37,011 nt of DNA from DATJLQ01 sp035509415 (GCA_035509415.1 DATJLQ010000212.1:1-37011), one strand, 5' to 3'. Shown: positions 7,111 through 15,943, numbered from the stretch's first letter. Translations and numbers: made by a program. Notes: generated by a model from the letters alone, not told the origin.

Positions 7111-9945
7111 CTATTGCTTGCAGGCACCTTGGGGCAGGCTGGCGGTCGCCGAGGCGATGAGAACCTTCCAGTCCGAGATCTCGGACGCCCCGTCCTCGGT
7201 GCTCAGCTTGCTGCCGAAGTAATAAAGGCGCTTCGTGTCCCAGCCGCCGGCATCGGCGAAGCGCTGCTTGAGATAGGCGGGCGGGATCGCCTGGTAGTAG
7301 AGCGTCGCCTTGACTTCAGCTGCGCCGGCGAGGGCCTTCGAGCAGGCGACCTCGTAGCTCACCCGGTCGTAGCCGCCGCCGTCATTGTAGCCGGGTTGGT
7401 CGAGGAATTCGCATTTCTTGCTCTCCGCGTCCCAGGCGCAGGGCTTCGTGATGGCCGCGTCCGGCCCCGTGCGGCTCCAGCCTTTCGGCAGCAGGCGGTT
7501 GTCCTTGACCTCCTGGTCGAGGGCGAGGAACGAGGTGGTCAAGAGCCCCTTCGGGTCGCGTACCAGCTCCTGATAGATCTGGACCTGATCCTCGCTCGCG
7601 ATCTTGGCGTAGGGCGGCTGCCATTGCTGCTGATCGGGCCCGAAGAACTCGGTCTTGAGCGGCTTGCCGTCCGAGCCCAGGAGCACGCCGAGCGCGTCGG
7701 TCTTGCCCGATTCCCAAAGCACCTTGCCGCCCGCGTCCAGCACCTGGAAATCGACGAAGGCGCGGCGGAAGCCGACCCCGCTCGGGAACTTGTGGCCGGC
7801 GAGGTTGGTCACCTGAACCTGAGCGTCGATGCCCTGGGCCGAGGCGCCCTGGGGGACGACCGCGACCGTCGCGGTCTCCTGGGTCGCGAGCATCTGGTCC
7901 GATTGGATCGACGTCTTGAGGCCTTCCTGCGCCTCGCCGTCGCCCAGCATCGGATCGGTCGTGCGGATGCCGAGGATGAGCGGGAACTGCTTGAAGAACT
8001 CGAGCCCGAAGAGATTGATGCCCGACAGCATGTGGCGCGCGAAGTCCGCGCGCGGCTGGGGCGTGATCTCGTTGGCCGGCAGGCGCTCGTCGACGTCCGG
8101 GAAATTGCCGGTCTCGATATAGGCGATCGCGGTCTCGAGGGCGAGGCCCTTGTAGGTCGCCGGCATGTGGCAGGACTGGCAGCTGCGCGCGGTCGCGGGC
8201 ACCGGCTGGATCTCGTCCTGATACACGCTGTTGCGCCATTCGAGGTAGGTCGCCTGCTCGTAGAAGGTCTTCTGGATCGTGGTGCCGGGCTCGTAGACCG
8301 GCTTGCTGCCGTCGAAGACCGGCAGCACGATCGTGTGACACGAGCCGCACAGGGCCGCCGACTTGATCGTCTTGCCGTATTGGGGCGTGATGCCGAGCGC
8401 GTTCTGCATCGGCTTCCGCAGCACCGCGTGCTCGAACGGGCCCTCGATCTCGGTCGAGGGGATGAGGTAGAAACGGCCCGTATAGGTCGCGGGCGTGCCG
8501 AGCCCCTTGGGCGAGATGTGATGGCACAGGTCGCACGAGATGCCCTCGCGCGCGAGCGCCCCGTACTTGTCGGGCGCCTTCATGTTGCCGTCGACGTCGG
8601 TACTGTATGCGTCGACCTGGGCGCGCGAGAAGAGCTTCCCTTTATGGTCGTGAACGTACTGGCGCTGGCCCATGACACCGTGGCAGCTGAGGCAGGTGTC
8701 CTGGGTCTCGGCCGAGATGCCCGGATGGAGCGCGTCCTCGGATTCGAGCTGGGCGTAGAAGATCGGGTCGCGCCCGGCGAGACCCATCATCGAGGCGCGC
8801 CACTCGCCATAGGGCGCGACGTTGATGTCCTTATTGAGCTCAGTGTCGCGGACCAGCATGGGCGGGCGCCAATCGGTGGACGCGGCCGGGTCGTGGCAGC
8901 CGAGGCATTGGTCCGAGGTGGTGAACTGGACCGCCTTGTCCGGCCGCGCCGGCATCGGCACGTGGTCGAAGGTTTCGGGCGGCATCGCCGTGTGATTCTC
9001 AATTTCATCCTTGGTCGGGACCGGCCAGGTCACGGGATAAAGCGTGAGGAAGTCCGACGACGGGCCGGGGAGCGGGGCCCGCATTCCCTGCGGCGGAATC
9101 TCGCGGTGCTGGCGTACCAGCTCGTGGATGCCCGGATGAGCGCTCCGGACGGCCATCATCATGGCCTGCGGCGGCCGAGGGGAAGATGTCGGCGGTGCCG
9201 AGGGCGGCCGCGATCCCAGCACGAGATAGGTGATCGGGCTGCCGTTGACGTTGCGCGGCGAGGAATAGGTCAGGTCGCTCGCGGCCGAGGCGTGGCAGTT
9301 CGTGCAATATTGGCCGAAGGACGAATTGGGATAGTTGAGCTGACTCTCGACCCGCGCGGCGAACGGCTGCGTGACCGGCGGCGTGTCCTGGCAGCCCCAG
9401 CTCGCGGGCGATTGCGGATTGCCGTGATCGGCCCAGTACCAGCCGTCCGCGGTCACGTTGGGCGCGCGCACCATGGCGGTCCATTCGCAAAGATTGGCAA
9501 AGAGCTGCTTGTCGGTCATGCCGGCATATTGCTGGGCCGGGGGAGCGTATTGCTCCTTCACTATCATGACGTGGCCGGCGAGCTTCCCCTTGCGCCCCGC
9601 CTCCATCCACTTCCACAGGTCGGGCGAGTAATAGATGCGCACCGAGGGATGCGTGCCGAAATCGAGGTCGTCGCTGAGGTGGGGGCCGGTGTTGCGCACC
9701 TCCTTGTCCCTCTTCCAGCCGAGGGTCTGGTAGCAGAGATTGTCGAGGAACGCGTAAATCTTGGCCTTGTCGGTGCCCGGCCAAGCGCACGCGGGATTTT
9801 TCGAGGGTGCTGGCGACCCGGGCGCGGGGACCGTACCCGTCTGCGCATGGGCTAGGCCGACGAGGGACGCGAGCGCCAAGGCGCCGAGCGTCGTCGCGAG
9901 TGCGCCCGCGAGCCGGATGGCGCGGCATTTCCCCAAATGCGTCAT
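7111..9945 (-). CDS. Exported hexaheme cytochrome c family protein
   Basis: The product has 944 residues. A signal peptide spans about 1-35 (ends GLAHAQ). Six CXXCH heme-attachment motifs are present: CTNCH 214-218, CLGCH 347-351, CLSCH 418-422, CDLCH 471-475, CGSCH 533-537 and CQSCH 589-593. A proline-rich stretch (about 245-300) separates the first heme from the others. After the last heme comes a heme-free region with NLAGHKFPSGVGFRRAFVDF, a motif recurrent C-terminal to multiheme cytochromes. It would work in periplasmic electron transfer, with partner unknown. The start is supported by GGGGGAGGGG just upstream. It is transcribed toward the liv operon, 114 bases before the decarboxylase-like start. 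Confidence 0.9.
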   Translation of the reverse strand: MTHLGKCRAIRLAGALATTLGALALASLVGLAHAQTGTVPAPGSPAPSKNPACAWPGTDKAKIYAFLDNLCYQTLGWKRDKEVRNTGPHLSDDLDFGTHPSVRIYYSPDLWKWMEAGRKGKLAGHVMIVKEQYAPPAQQYAGMTDKQLFANLCEWTAMVRAPNVTADGWYWADHGNPQSPASWGCQDTPPVTQPFAARVESQLNYPNSSFGQYCTNCHASAASDLTYSSPRNVNGSPITYLVLGSRPPSAPPTSSPRPPQAMMMAVRSAHPGIHELVRQHREIPPQGMRAPLPGPSSDFLTLYPVTWPVPTKDEIENHTAMPPETFDHVPMPARPDKAVQFTTSDQCLGCHDPAASTDWRPPMLVRDTELNKDINVAPYGEWRASMMGLAGRDPIFYAQLESEDALHPGISAETQDTCLSCHGVMGQRQYVHDHKGKLFSRAQVDAYSTDVDGNMKAPDKYGALAREGISCDLCHHISPKGLGTPATYTGRFYLIPSTEIEGPFEHAVLRKPMQNALGITPQYGKTIKSAALCGSCHTIVLPVFDGSKPVYEPGTTIQKTFYEQATYLEWRNSVYQDEIQPVPATARSCQSCHMPATYKGLALETAIAYIETGNFPDVDERLPANEITPQPRADFARHMLSGINLFGLEFFKQFPLILGIRTTDPMLGDGEAQEGLKTSIQSDQMLATQETATVAVVPQGASAQGIDAQVQVTNLAGHKFPSGVGFRRAFVDFQVLDAGGKVLWESGKTDALGVLLGSDGKPLKTEFFGPDQQQWQPPYAKIASEDQVQIYQELVRDPKGLLTTSFLALDQEVKDNRLLPKGWSRTGPDAAITKPCAWDAESKKCEFLDQPGYNDGGGYDRVSYEVACSKALAGAAEVKATLYYQAIPPAYLKQRFADAGGWDTKRLYYFGSKLSTEDGASEISDWKVLIASATASLPQGACKQ

Positions 9946-10110
9946 GATCCCCTCCCCCGAGCGGCGCGGCCGCGTTGCACGGCCCTTGAATGAAACGATA
10001 ACTTATTCAATCAGCAGTTACAACAGGATGACGCGCGCAACGCGGCCCGATTGCAGCGCGCAATGGCTAAAACTTTTCGAATTCGACCGCGTGGTCGAAC
10101 GACGCGCCGC

Positions 10111-11025
10111 TCACATGGGCGCGGGCGCGGGTGCCGGCGAGGCCGGCCTGTGGAGTGCGATCCCCAACATGACCAACAGCAAGCCCGCGACGTCGCGCGG
10201 GCTCGGGACCTGTCGCAGCACGACCAGGCCGACGATGGTCGCGGTCGCCGGCAGAAGGGCGAGCATGAGCGCGAAGCTCGCGCGCGGCAGGCGCGACATG
10301 GCGAGCTGATCGCACACATAGGGAATGACCGACGAGCAGAGGCCGACCCCGACGCCGGCGAGAATCAGGAGCGGCCGGTCGAGCGCGCCCAACGCCTCGC
10401 GCGCGCCGATCGGCATGATGACGAGGAACGCGAGCGCCATCGCCGCACCCAGGCGCTCGACCCCGCCGCTCGCCCCGCTTTCGGAGATTTTGTGGCCGAG
10501 CACGATGTAGCCGACGAAGAGTGCGGCGTTGAGGAACGACCAGAGCAGCCCGAGCGCGTCGCTCGACCATCGCACCTCGATGAGAAGGAACACGCCGGCG
10601 ACCGCGAGCGCCAAGGCCGCGAGATTGCGCCGCGAGCGCGCGCCATAAAGCGCCACCCCGATCGGGCCGACGAACTCCATGGCCGCGACCAGGCTCATCG
10701 GCAAGCGGTCGAGTGCAAGATAGAAGCAGGTGTTCATCACCGCGAGGCACGCGCCGAGGCCGGCTAGCCGGAGCCGCGTGCGCGCGTCGGCCGCGCGCCA
10801 GACGCGCCAAGGCCGCGTCCAGGGCGCGAAGATCGCGGCCGCCGTCGCGATGCGCATCCAGGCGACGCCCAACACCCCCACGGCCGGAAACAGGAGCACC
10901 GCGAAGGACGGCCCGAGATAATGGAACAAGGCGCTCACGCCGAACCAGGCCTGGGGCGGGACCGAGGCGGCAAGCCGGGTCAGGCGCGGGCGCGCGCGGG
11001 ACATGCCGGCAGCATGAAAGGGCAT
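10111..11025 (-). CDS. EamA/RhtA-family inner-membrane exporter
   Basis: The product has 304 residues and about ten hydrophobic segments. The family-typical pattern includes CFYLALDRLPMSLVAAMEFVGPIGVAL in the first half and SVIPYVCDQLAMSRLPRASFALMLALLPATA in the second, which closely parallels the threonine/homoserine exporter RhtA. The C-terminus is an Ala-Pro tail. It is divergent from an Lrp/AsnC regulator across a 68-base gap, an arrangement typical of an amino-acid exporter controlled by an amino-acid-sensing regulator (inferred). The start could also be the ATG at 11004, as neither has a strong ribosome binding site. Confidence 0.85.
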   Translation of the reverse strand: MPFHAAGMSRARPRLTRLAASVPPQAWFGVSALFHYLGPSFAVLLFPAVGVLGVAWMRIATAAAIFAPWTRPWRVWRAADARTRLRLAGLGACLAVMNTCFYLALDRLPMSLVAAMEFVGPIGVALYGARSRRNLAALALAVAGVFLLIEVRWSSDALGLLWSFLNAALFVGYIVLGHKISESGASGGVERLGAAMALAFLVIMPIGAREALGALDRPLLILAGVGVGLCSSVIPYVCDQLAMSRLPRASFALMLALLPATATIVGLVVLRQVPSPRDVAGLLLVMLGIALHRPASPAPAPAPM

Positions 11026-11093
11026 TTGGTCTTTTCATAGGGTTCATCGGGCGCTAAACTTGAAAAACAAGCGTTCATTCATAGGTAAATTAC
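11026..11093. promoter_or_regulatory. Divergent eamA/lrp control region
   Basis: This 68-base gap is clearly richer in A+T than its flanks. TTCATAGG occurs twice in direct orientation (11034-11041 and 11078-11085), a possible regulator-binding pair. For the regulator gene, TTGAAA (11060-11065) lies 16 bases before TAGGTA (11082-11087), a sigma70-like arrangement whose predicted start of transcription would fall on or very near the ATG. These are visual matches only. Confidence 0.4.
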
Positions 11094-11558
11094 ATGAAAC
11101 GCCTTCGATATACCAATGGCGCCCTGGACGCGCTCGATGTGCGGCTCCTCGCCGCCCTCGCGGCCGACGCGCGCGCAAGCCTCGCCGACCTCGCGCGCAA
11201 GGTCGGGCTTTCGGCGCCCAGCGTGTCGGAGCGCATCAAGCGTCTCGAGGAGGCGGGCGCCATCCGCGGCTACACCCTCGCGGTAGATCCCAAGGCGCTC
11301 GGGCGGCCGATCGCGGCGTGGCTGCGAATCCGTCCCCATCCCGGCCAGCACCGCAAGGTGGCCGAGCTCCTGCGCTCGTTGCCGGAGATCGTGGAATGCG
11401 ACCGCATCACCGGCGAGGACTGCTTCCTCGCGCGCGCCCATTTGCGCTCGGTGGACGATCTCGAGGCGGTGATCGATCGGGTGATCGCGTACGCGACCAC
11501 CAACACCTCGATCGTGCAATCCTCGCCGGTCGAGCGCCGGCTGCCGCCTTTGGCCTAA
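11094..11558 (+). CDS. Lrp/AsnC-family transcriptional regulator
   Basis: The product has 154 residues, the usual family length. An N-terminal winged helix-turn-helix (ALDVRLLAALAADARASLAD, then LARKVGLSAPSVSERIKRLEEAGAIRGYT, about residues 13-58) is followed by a RAM/ligand-sensing domain (about 70-145) with ECDRITGEDCFLARAHLRSVDDLEAVID. Such proteins bind amino acids and form octamers or dimers on DNA. Divergence from the EamA exporter suggests that the exporter is the direct target and that the regulator controls itself too (inferred). It converges on the FAD oxidase gene with a 40-base gap. Confidence 0.93.
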   Translation: MKRLRYTNGALDALDVRLLAALAADARASLADLARKVGLSAPSVSERIKRLEEAGAIRGYTLAVDPKALGRPIAAWLRIRPHPGQHRKVAELLRSLPEIVECDRITGEDCFLARAHLRSVDDLEAVIDRVIAYATTNTSIVQSSPVERRLPPLA

Positions 11559-11598
11559 CGCGCCGGCGCCGCAGACGTGGCGCGACGGCACGCGCGCA

Positions 11599-13131
11599 TC
11601 AGGCGGGCGGGATCGCCTGGGCGTAGTTGAACGCGCGCCGCGGGTCGACCATCGCCTTGATCGTCTCGAGCTTCTCGAGGTTGGCGCCGTAATAGTCGCG
11701 CTTCCAGTCGATGAGCGAGGGGTCGGGAAAATTCTGGTACGCACCCCCGCGCGTGAAGGGCAGCATCGCGCGATAGAAGCCGTTCTGCCATTCGTGATTG
11801 AGGCGCAGCGTGCGCTCGGAATCGCCGCCGCCCCAGTGGAGCTGGATGGTCATAAGCCAGTCGCTGTCGCGATGGACGAAGGCGGTCTTGCTCGCTTGCG
11901 TGGCGTTGACCGTGGCGCCGGTCTGGAACAGTGCCATCTGGGTCTCGCCCTGGACCGAGGTGCCGGGCCAGCGCCGCGCCCAATGGAAGGCGGTGTCGAT
12001 CGCCTTTTCCGGAAGCGGCCCGGGGAAGAAGCGCGAGCGCTCCTGGTAATAGCCGGGGGTGCCGTCCTCCGAGAGGACCTCGTTCTGCGCCTGCCAATAA
12101 GGCACGTGAACCATCACGTTTTGGCGCGGGTCCGGTTCCGCGATCCGGAACGCCGGGGCGAGGATATCGCGCGCCTCCTCGATCGTACCGACCAGCTGGC
12201 CGAGGAGCAGGACCGAGACATCCTCGCCTCCCTTGAGCTGCTCGGGCGTCACCGCGAGCAGGCCCACGCGCGAGCCCAATTCCTTGGGGCCCTTCTGCAG
12301 TGCGCCGAGGAGTGCCCGGTAGACCGCCTCGGGCTTGCCGGTCCATTTGATGTTGAACGCCGTGATGTCGCCCACCGGGAAGGTCTGGAAGCGGAACTGG
12401 GTATTGACGCCGAAATTGTTGCCCGCCCCGCCGCGGCAGGCCCAATAGAGGCCCGAATTCTCCTTCTCGTTCGCGGTGCGCACCTGGCCGTCGGCGGTGA
12501 CGAGTTGGGTCTCGACCAGCTGGTCGCAGGTGAGGCCGCGCGCGCGCATGTTGAAGCCGATGCCGCCGCCGAGCACGAGCCCCGCGACGCCGACGTTGCG
12601 GCACCTTCCATGGGTGACCGCGGCGTTGAATTGCGGGAGGTAGGTGTAGAGGTTGGCATTGCGCGCCCCGCCGCCCACGGTCACGATCCCGCTGGACGGG
12701 TCGAACGCGGCCGAATTCATCGGCGAGACATCGATCAGGAGCCCGGTCGTGGTCGAGTAGCCGGCGTAATTGTGCCCGCCCGAGCGCGGCGCGAGCGCGA
12801 CGTCGTTCTCGCGGCACCAGAGGATCGACTGGGCCACGTCGCGCGCGCTCTTGCACATCGCGATGCCGTCCGGCACCACCCCGGCGTAGCGCAGATTGTT
12901 GGGCAGCGCCGCGTCGCCGAAGCCCACCTCGCCCGGGCGCAGGAGCGCGTTGGGCGAGAGACGCCGCGCGAGGTCCTCCCACGCCTTGGCCGGCACGCTC
13001 GCGACGCGCTCGGCCGCCCAGCCGGTACGCGCGAGAAGCCCGAGCGTCGCAGCGCCGGCGGTGACGCGCGCGGTCCCGGCGAGGAACCGGCGGCGCGACA
13101 GGAACTCCCGAGTATCGACCAGCGTCGCCAT
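11599..13131 (-). CDS. Tat-exported FAD-binding oxidase, berberine-bridge (BBE) type
   Basis: The product has 510 residues from the ATG at 13131, preceded by GGGGGGAG. A longer frame to 13206 lacks such a site. The N-terminus LSRRRFLAG...TGWAAE is a Tat signal peptide, suggesting export of a folded, cofactor-loaded enzyme. The FAD_binding_4 domain has RSGGHNYAGYS with His120 and GRCRNVGVAGLVLGGGIG with Cys177, the two residues that give a bicovalent flavin in this family. The C-terminal BBE segment is YYGANLEKLETIKAMVDPRRAFNY. It likely oxidises an alcohol, sugar or phenolic substrate with O2. Exact substrate unknown. Confidence 0.92.
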   Translation of the reverse strand: MATLVDTREFLSRRRFLAGTARVTAGAATLGLLARTGWAAERVASVPAKAWEDLARRLSPNALLRPGEVGFGDAALPNNLRYAGVVPDGIAMCKSARDVAQSILWCRENDVALAPRSGGHNYAGYSTTTGLLIDVSPMNSAAFDPSSGIVTVGGGARNANLYTYLPQFNAAVTHGRCRNVGVAGLVLGGGIGFNMRARGLTCDQLVETQLVTADGQVRTANEKENSGLYWACRGGAGNNFGVNTQFRFQTFPVGDITAFNIKWTGKPEAVYRALLGALQKGPKELGSRVGLLAVTPEQLKGGEDVSVLLLGQLVGTIEEARDILAPAFRIAEPDPRQNVMVHVPYWQAQNEVLSEDGTPGYYQERSRFFPGPLPEKAIDTAFHWARRWPGTSVQGETQMALFQTGATVNATQASKTAFVHRDSDWLMTIQLHWGGGDSERTLRLNHEWQNGFYRAMLPFTRGGAYQNFPDPSLIDWKRDYYGANLEKLETIKAMVDPRRAFNYAQAIPPA

Positions 13132-13229
13132 GGCTCCCCCCGCTCGAATGATGGCGCGACGCACTATACAACCGGGGATCGTCGCGCCGAAATATTTTTC
13201 GGCCACTTCCGGGCGCGGCGGCCGCGTCG

Positions 13230-14003
13230 CTACTCCGCCCGGTCCTCGAGCACGTGTCCGCCGAGCCCGGCGAGCATCGCCGCCAGCTCGTCGCCCGCGC
13301 GCCGGATCGCGCCGGCGTCGGTCGAGCGGATCACCAGGCTCACGCGGAACCCGGTCGGGCTGTAGCCGGGATAGGAGCCGATCTCGGTCTCGGGATGGGC
13401 CTTCTGGAGCGCGCCGAGCGGGTCCGCGATCTGGCCCTCGGGAAGATCGGTCACGAGGGTGCGCGCGCGCATAGGCGCACCGCCCACGAGCGCTCCCTTG
13501 AGGCCCTGGAACATCGCCTGCATGACCGAGGGGACGCCCGCCATGACGAAGACGTTGCCGATGCGGAAGCCGGGAGCGCCGCTCACCGGATTCTTGATCA
13601 GCTCGCCGCCCTCGGGCACGTTCGCCATGCGGAGCCGCGCCTCGTTCAAGGGGGCTCGCCCGGCGAGCCGCCGCTCCAGGATCGCGACCGCCTCGGGATG
13701 GCGCAGGAGCCTGACGCCGAACGCCTTCGCGACCGATTCGGCCGTGATGTCGTCATGGGTCGGGCCGATGCCGCCGGTGGTGAAGACGTAGTCGTAACGC
13801 GCGCGCAATTCGTTGAGTGCCTCGACGATCGCGGCCTCGATGTCGGCGATCACGCGCGCCTCCATGAGCCGGATGCCGAGCGCGTTCAGCTCGCCCGCGA
13901 GGTAGGCGAGGTTCGCGTCCTTGGTACGGCCCGACAGCACCTCGTTGCCGATCACGAGCACGGCGGCGGTGACGGTCTTGGCGTCGGGGGGTGGGTCGGA
14001 CAT
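13230..14003 (-). CDS. CinA-like MoCF-domain (molybdopterin-binding fold) protein
   Basis: The product has 257 residues from the ATG at 14003. The frame continues upstream but outside the family homology. It opens with AAVLVIGNEVLSGRTKDAN and contains YVFTTGGIGPTHDDIT, both hallmarks of the MoCF_biosynth/CinA N-terminal domain. The C-terminal part (GGELIKNPVSGAPGFRIGNVFVMAGVPSVMQAMF) also fits CinA. The CinA_C nicotinamide-nucleotide amidase domain is absent, so this is the short form usual in alphaproteobacteria. Biochemical role uncertain (nucleotide-pyrophosphatase activity is known for some family members). Confidence 0.88.
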   Translation of the reverse strand: MSDPPPDAKTVTAAVLVIGNEVLSGRTKDANLAYLAGELNALGIRLMEARVIADIEAAIVEALNELRARYDYVFTTGGIGPTHDDITAESVAKAFGVRLLRHPEAVAILERRLAGRAPLNEARLRMANVPEGGELIKNPVSGAPGFRIGNVFVMAGVPSVMQAMFQGLKGALVGGAPMRARTLVTDLPEGQIADPLGALQKAHPETEIGSYPGYSPTGFRVSLVIRSTDAGAIRRAGDELAAMLAGLGGHVLEDRAE

Positions 14004-14083
14004 GGGCCTCGCTCGAAATGCCGCGCATCCTAGCGCAAGACCGGGAGCGAGGTAAGGCGGGCGGCGCGCGGTCATTCCGGATC

Positions 14084-14185
14084 GTCATGGCCGGGCTCGT
14101 CCCGGCCATCCACGCCTTTTCGCGCGACGTGGATACCCGGGCCGGCCTTCGGCGGGATTCATCCTCGAACCAGGCCGGACATGAC
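14084..14185. repeat. Palindromic intergenic repeat (GTCATGGCCGG type), copy A
   Basis: The element opens GTCATGGCCGGGCTCGTCCCGGCCATCCACG and is bounded by GTCATGGCCGG and CCGGACATGAC in inverted orientation. Inside it CCATCCACG is answered by CGTGGAT. A second copy in opposite orientation lies at 20989-21043. Repeats of this type are common between genes of Hyphomicrobiales (recalled). It fills the gap between the divergent cinA-like gene and sfsA. Confidence 0.7.
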
Positions 14186-14261
14186 GGCGAACGGCATGCT
14201 CGACCACGCTGAGGTCGCAATGCCTTGTTGAAAAAGGCGGCGCCGCGGCTAAGGTCCGGCG

Positions 14262-15107
14262 ATGCGCTTCCCCTCGCCCCTCATCCGCGCGCGGCTCATC
14301 CGGCGCTACAAGCGTTTCCTCGCCGACGTCGAGCTCGCCGACGGCACGGTCGCGACCGTCCATTGCCCGAACCCGGGCGGGATGATCGGCCTTCAGGCGC
14401 CGGGCTCGGACGTGTGGCTGCTGCGCTCGGACAACCCGAAGCGGAAGCTCGCCCTCACCTTCGAGCTCATCCGGGTCGGGCGGCATCTGGTCGGGATCGA
14501 TACCGGCCTGCCCAATCGGCTCGCGGCCGAGGCGCTGGCGGCGGGCCGGATTCCCGAGCTCGCGGGCTATCCCGAAGTGCGGCGCGAGGTCCCCTATGGC
14601 CGAAACTCGCGCATCGACCTGTTGCTCTCGGGACCGGCGTTGCCGGAAGGGCCGGCATTGCCAGAAGGGCCGACGTTGCCGGAAGGGCCGGCATTGCCAG
14701 AAGGAACTGCGCGACCCAAATGCTACGTCGAGGTCAAGAACGTGCATCTGAAGCGCGACCCGCGGCCGGAGTCGGGCGCGGCCGAGTTTCCCGACGCGGT
14801 CACGGCGCGGGGGGCGAAGCATCTCGACGAGCTCCGGGCCCAGGTCGCGGCGGGTGCCCGCGCGGTGATGCTCTACGTGGTCCAGCGCGGCGATTGCGAC
14901 AGCTTCCGCATCGCGGCCGACATCGACCCGGCCTACGCCGCCGGCCTCAGGGCGGCGCTGGACGCGGGCGTCGAGGCGGTGTGCTATAGTTGCCGCGTGA
15001 CGCTGGACGCGATCGAGTGGGACCGCCGTCTCCCGATCGAGCCCCTCCCGGTCGAGTTGGGGCCGGCCGCGCCAAGCAAAAGGCAAGCGACGAGAAGGAC
15101 GCGATGA
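14262..15107 (+). CDS. sfsA: SfsA DNA/RNA nuclease family protein with internal hexapeptide repeats
   Basis: The product has 281 residues, longer than the usual ~235. Family landmarks are IRRYKRFLADVEL, HCPNPGGMIGL, GTHLVGIDT-like GRHLVGIDTGLPNRL, the catalytic-region NSRIDLLL, CYVEVKNVHL, FPDAVTARGAKHLDEL and RAVMLYVVQRGDC. Between NSRIDLLL and CYVEVKNV, residues 124-147 are four tandem copies of GP[AT]LPE that normal SfsA lacks. The last ATGA overlaps the start of map, so the two are translationally coupled. SfsA is a PD-(D/E)XK-like nuclease; the repeat loop sits within the active-site region in sequence. Confidence 0.92.
   Translation: MRFPSPLIRARLIRRYKRFLADVELADGTVATVHCPNPGGMIGLQAPGSDVWLLRSDNPKRKLALTFELIRVGRHLVGIDTGLPNRLAAEALAAGRIPELAGYPEVRREVPYGRNSRIDLLLSGPALPEGPALPEGPTLPEGPALPEGTARPKCYVEVKNVHLKRDPRPESGAAEFPDAVTARGAKHLDELRAQVAAGARAVMLYVVQRGDCDSFRIAADIDPAYAAGLRAALDAGVEAVCYSCRVTLDAIEWDRRLPIEPLPVELGPAAPSKRQATRRTR
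14631..14702. repeat. Four in-frame 18-bp repeats inside sfsA
   Basis: Units start at 14631, 14649, 14667 and 14685. Units 2 and 4 are identical. Units 1 and 3 differ from each other at two positions and share GTTGCCGGAA where units 2 and 4 have ATTGCCAGAA, so the array looks like a duplicated 36-bp pair. It encodes GPALPE, GPALPE, GPTLPE, GPALPE. Confidence 0.95.
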
Positions 15108-15943
15108 ACCAGTTGGAGCGCAGCCGGGTGGAAGGGTCGGGCCGGACACGGTCCGAGGAAGGCCGCATCAAGATCCACGGCAGCGAGGCGTTCGAGGGCA
15201 TGCGCCGCGCGGGGCGCCTGGCGGCGGAGACGCTCGACTTCATAGCCCCCTACGTCAAGCCCGGGGTCTCGACCGGCGAGCTCGACCGGCTGTGCCACGA
15301 ATTCACCGTGAGCCGCGGCGCCATTCCGGCCCCGCTCAACTATCGCGGCTTTCCGAAATCGATCTGCACCTCGGTCAACCACGTGGTCTGCCACGGCATC
15401 CCGTCGGACGACAAGATTCTGGTCGACGGCGACATCATCAACATCGACGTGACGCCCATCGTCGACGGCTGGCACGGCGATTCGAGCCGCATGTACGAGG
15501 TGGGCGACGTCAAGCTCAAGGCGAAGAAGCTCATCGACGTGACCTACGAGGCGATGATGCGTGGCATCTCGGTGGTGCGGCCGGGGGCGACCACGGGCGA
15601 CATCGGCTGGGCGATCCAGAGCTTCGCCGAGGCGAACCGCTATTCGGTCGTGCGCGACTTCTGCGGCCACGGCGTGGGCCAGGTGTTCCACGACGCGCCG
15701 AGCATTCTGCATTTCGGCGTGCCGGGCCAGGGCGTGGTCCTGCGCGAGGGCATGATCTTCACCGTCGAGCCCATGATCAATGCCGGGAAATACGCCGTGA
15801 AGATCCTGGGCGACGGCTGGACCGCGGTCACCAAGGACCGCTCGCTTTCGGCCCAGTTCGAGCATTCGGTCGGCGTCACCGCCGCGGGATGCGAGATCTT
15901 CACGCTCTCGCCCAAGGGCTGGCACAAGCCGCCCTACACCTGA
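15104..15943 (+). CDS. map: Type I methionine aminopeptidase
   Basis: The product has 279 residues from the ATG overlapping the sfsA stop; GAGAAGGA lies just upstream. It removes the initiator methionine from nascent proteins. All five metal ligands are visible: Asp115, Asp126, His189, Glu222 and Glu253, in the contexts NIDVTPIVDGWHGDSSRMY, GHGVGQVFHD, VEPMIN and QFEHSVGV. About 25 residues (SRVEGSGRTRSEEGRIKIHG) precede the catalytic core, a slightly longer N-terminus than in E. coli. radC follows after 10 bases. Confidence 0.96.
   Translation: MNQLERSRVEGSGRTRSEEGRIKIHGSEAFEGMRRAGRLAAETLDFIAPYVKPGVSTGELDRLCHEFTVSRGAIPAPLNYRGFPKSICTSVNHVVCHGIPSDDKILVDGDIINIDVTPIVDGWHGDSSRMYEVGDVKLKAKKLIDVTYEAMMRGISVVRPGATTGDIGWAIQSFAEANRYSVVRDFCGHGVGQVFHDAPSILHFGVPGQGVVLREGMIFTVEPMINAGKYAVKILGDGWTAVTKDRSLSAQFEHSVGVTAAGCEIFTLSPKGWHKPPYT

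Noticed and set aside
9000..9240. Possible frameshift in the cytochrome gene, because residues about 241-300 look proline-rich and atypical.
   Set aside because: The other frames give no better family match, and the sequence after the stretch (FLTLYPVTWPVP, MPPETFDHVPM) fits the family in the same frame.
5962..9855. A 1297-codon open frame on the plus strand across the cytochrome c and decarboxylase-like genes.
   Set aside because: It is antisense to two clear gene families and consists of Arg/Ala/Gly/Leu-rich sequence without domain motifs, as expected for a shadow frame in high-GC DNA.
10051..10767. A plus-strand frame of 238 codons rich in Arg, Glu, Asp and His opposite the EamA gene.
   Set aside because: Typical antisense of a hydrophobic membrane protein; the minus-strand product is clear.
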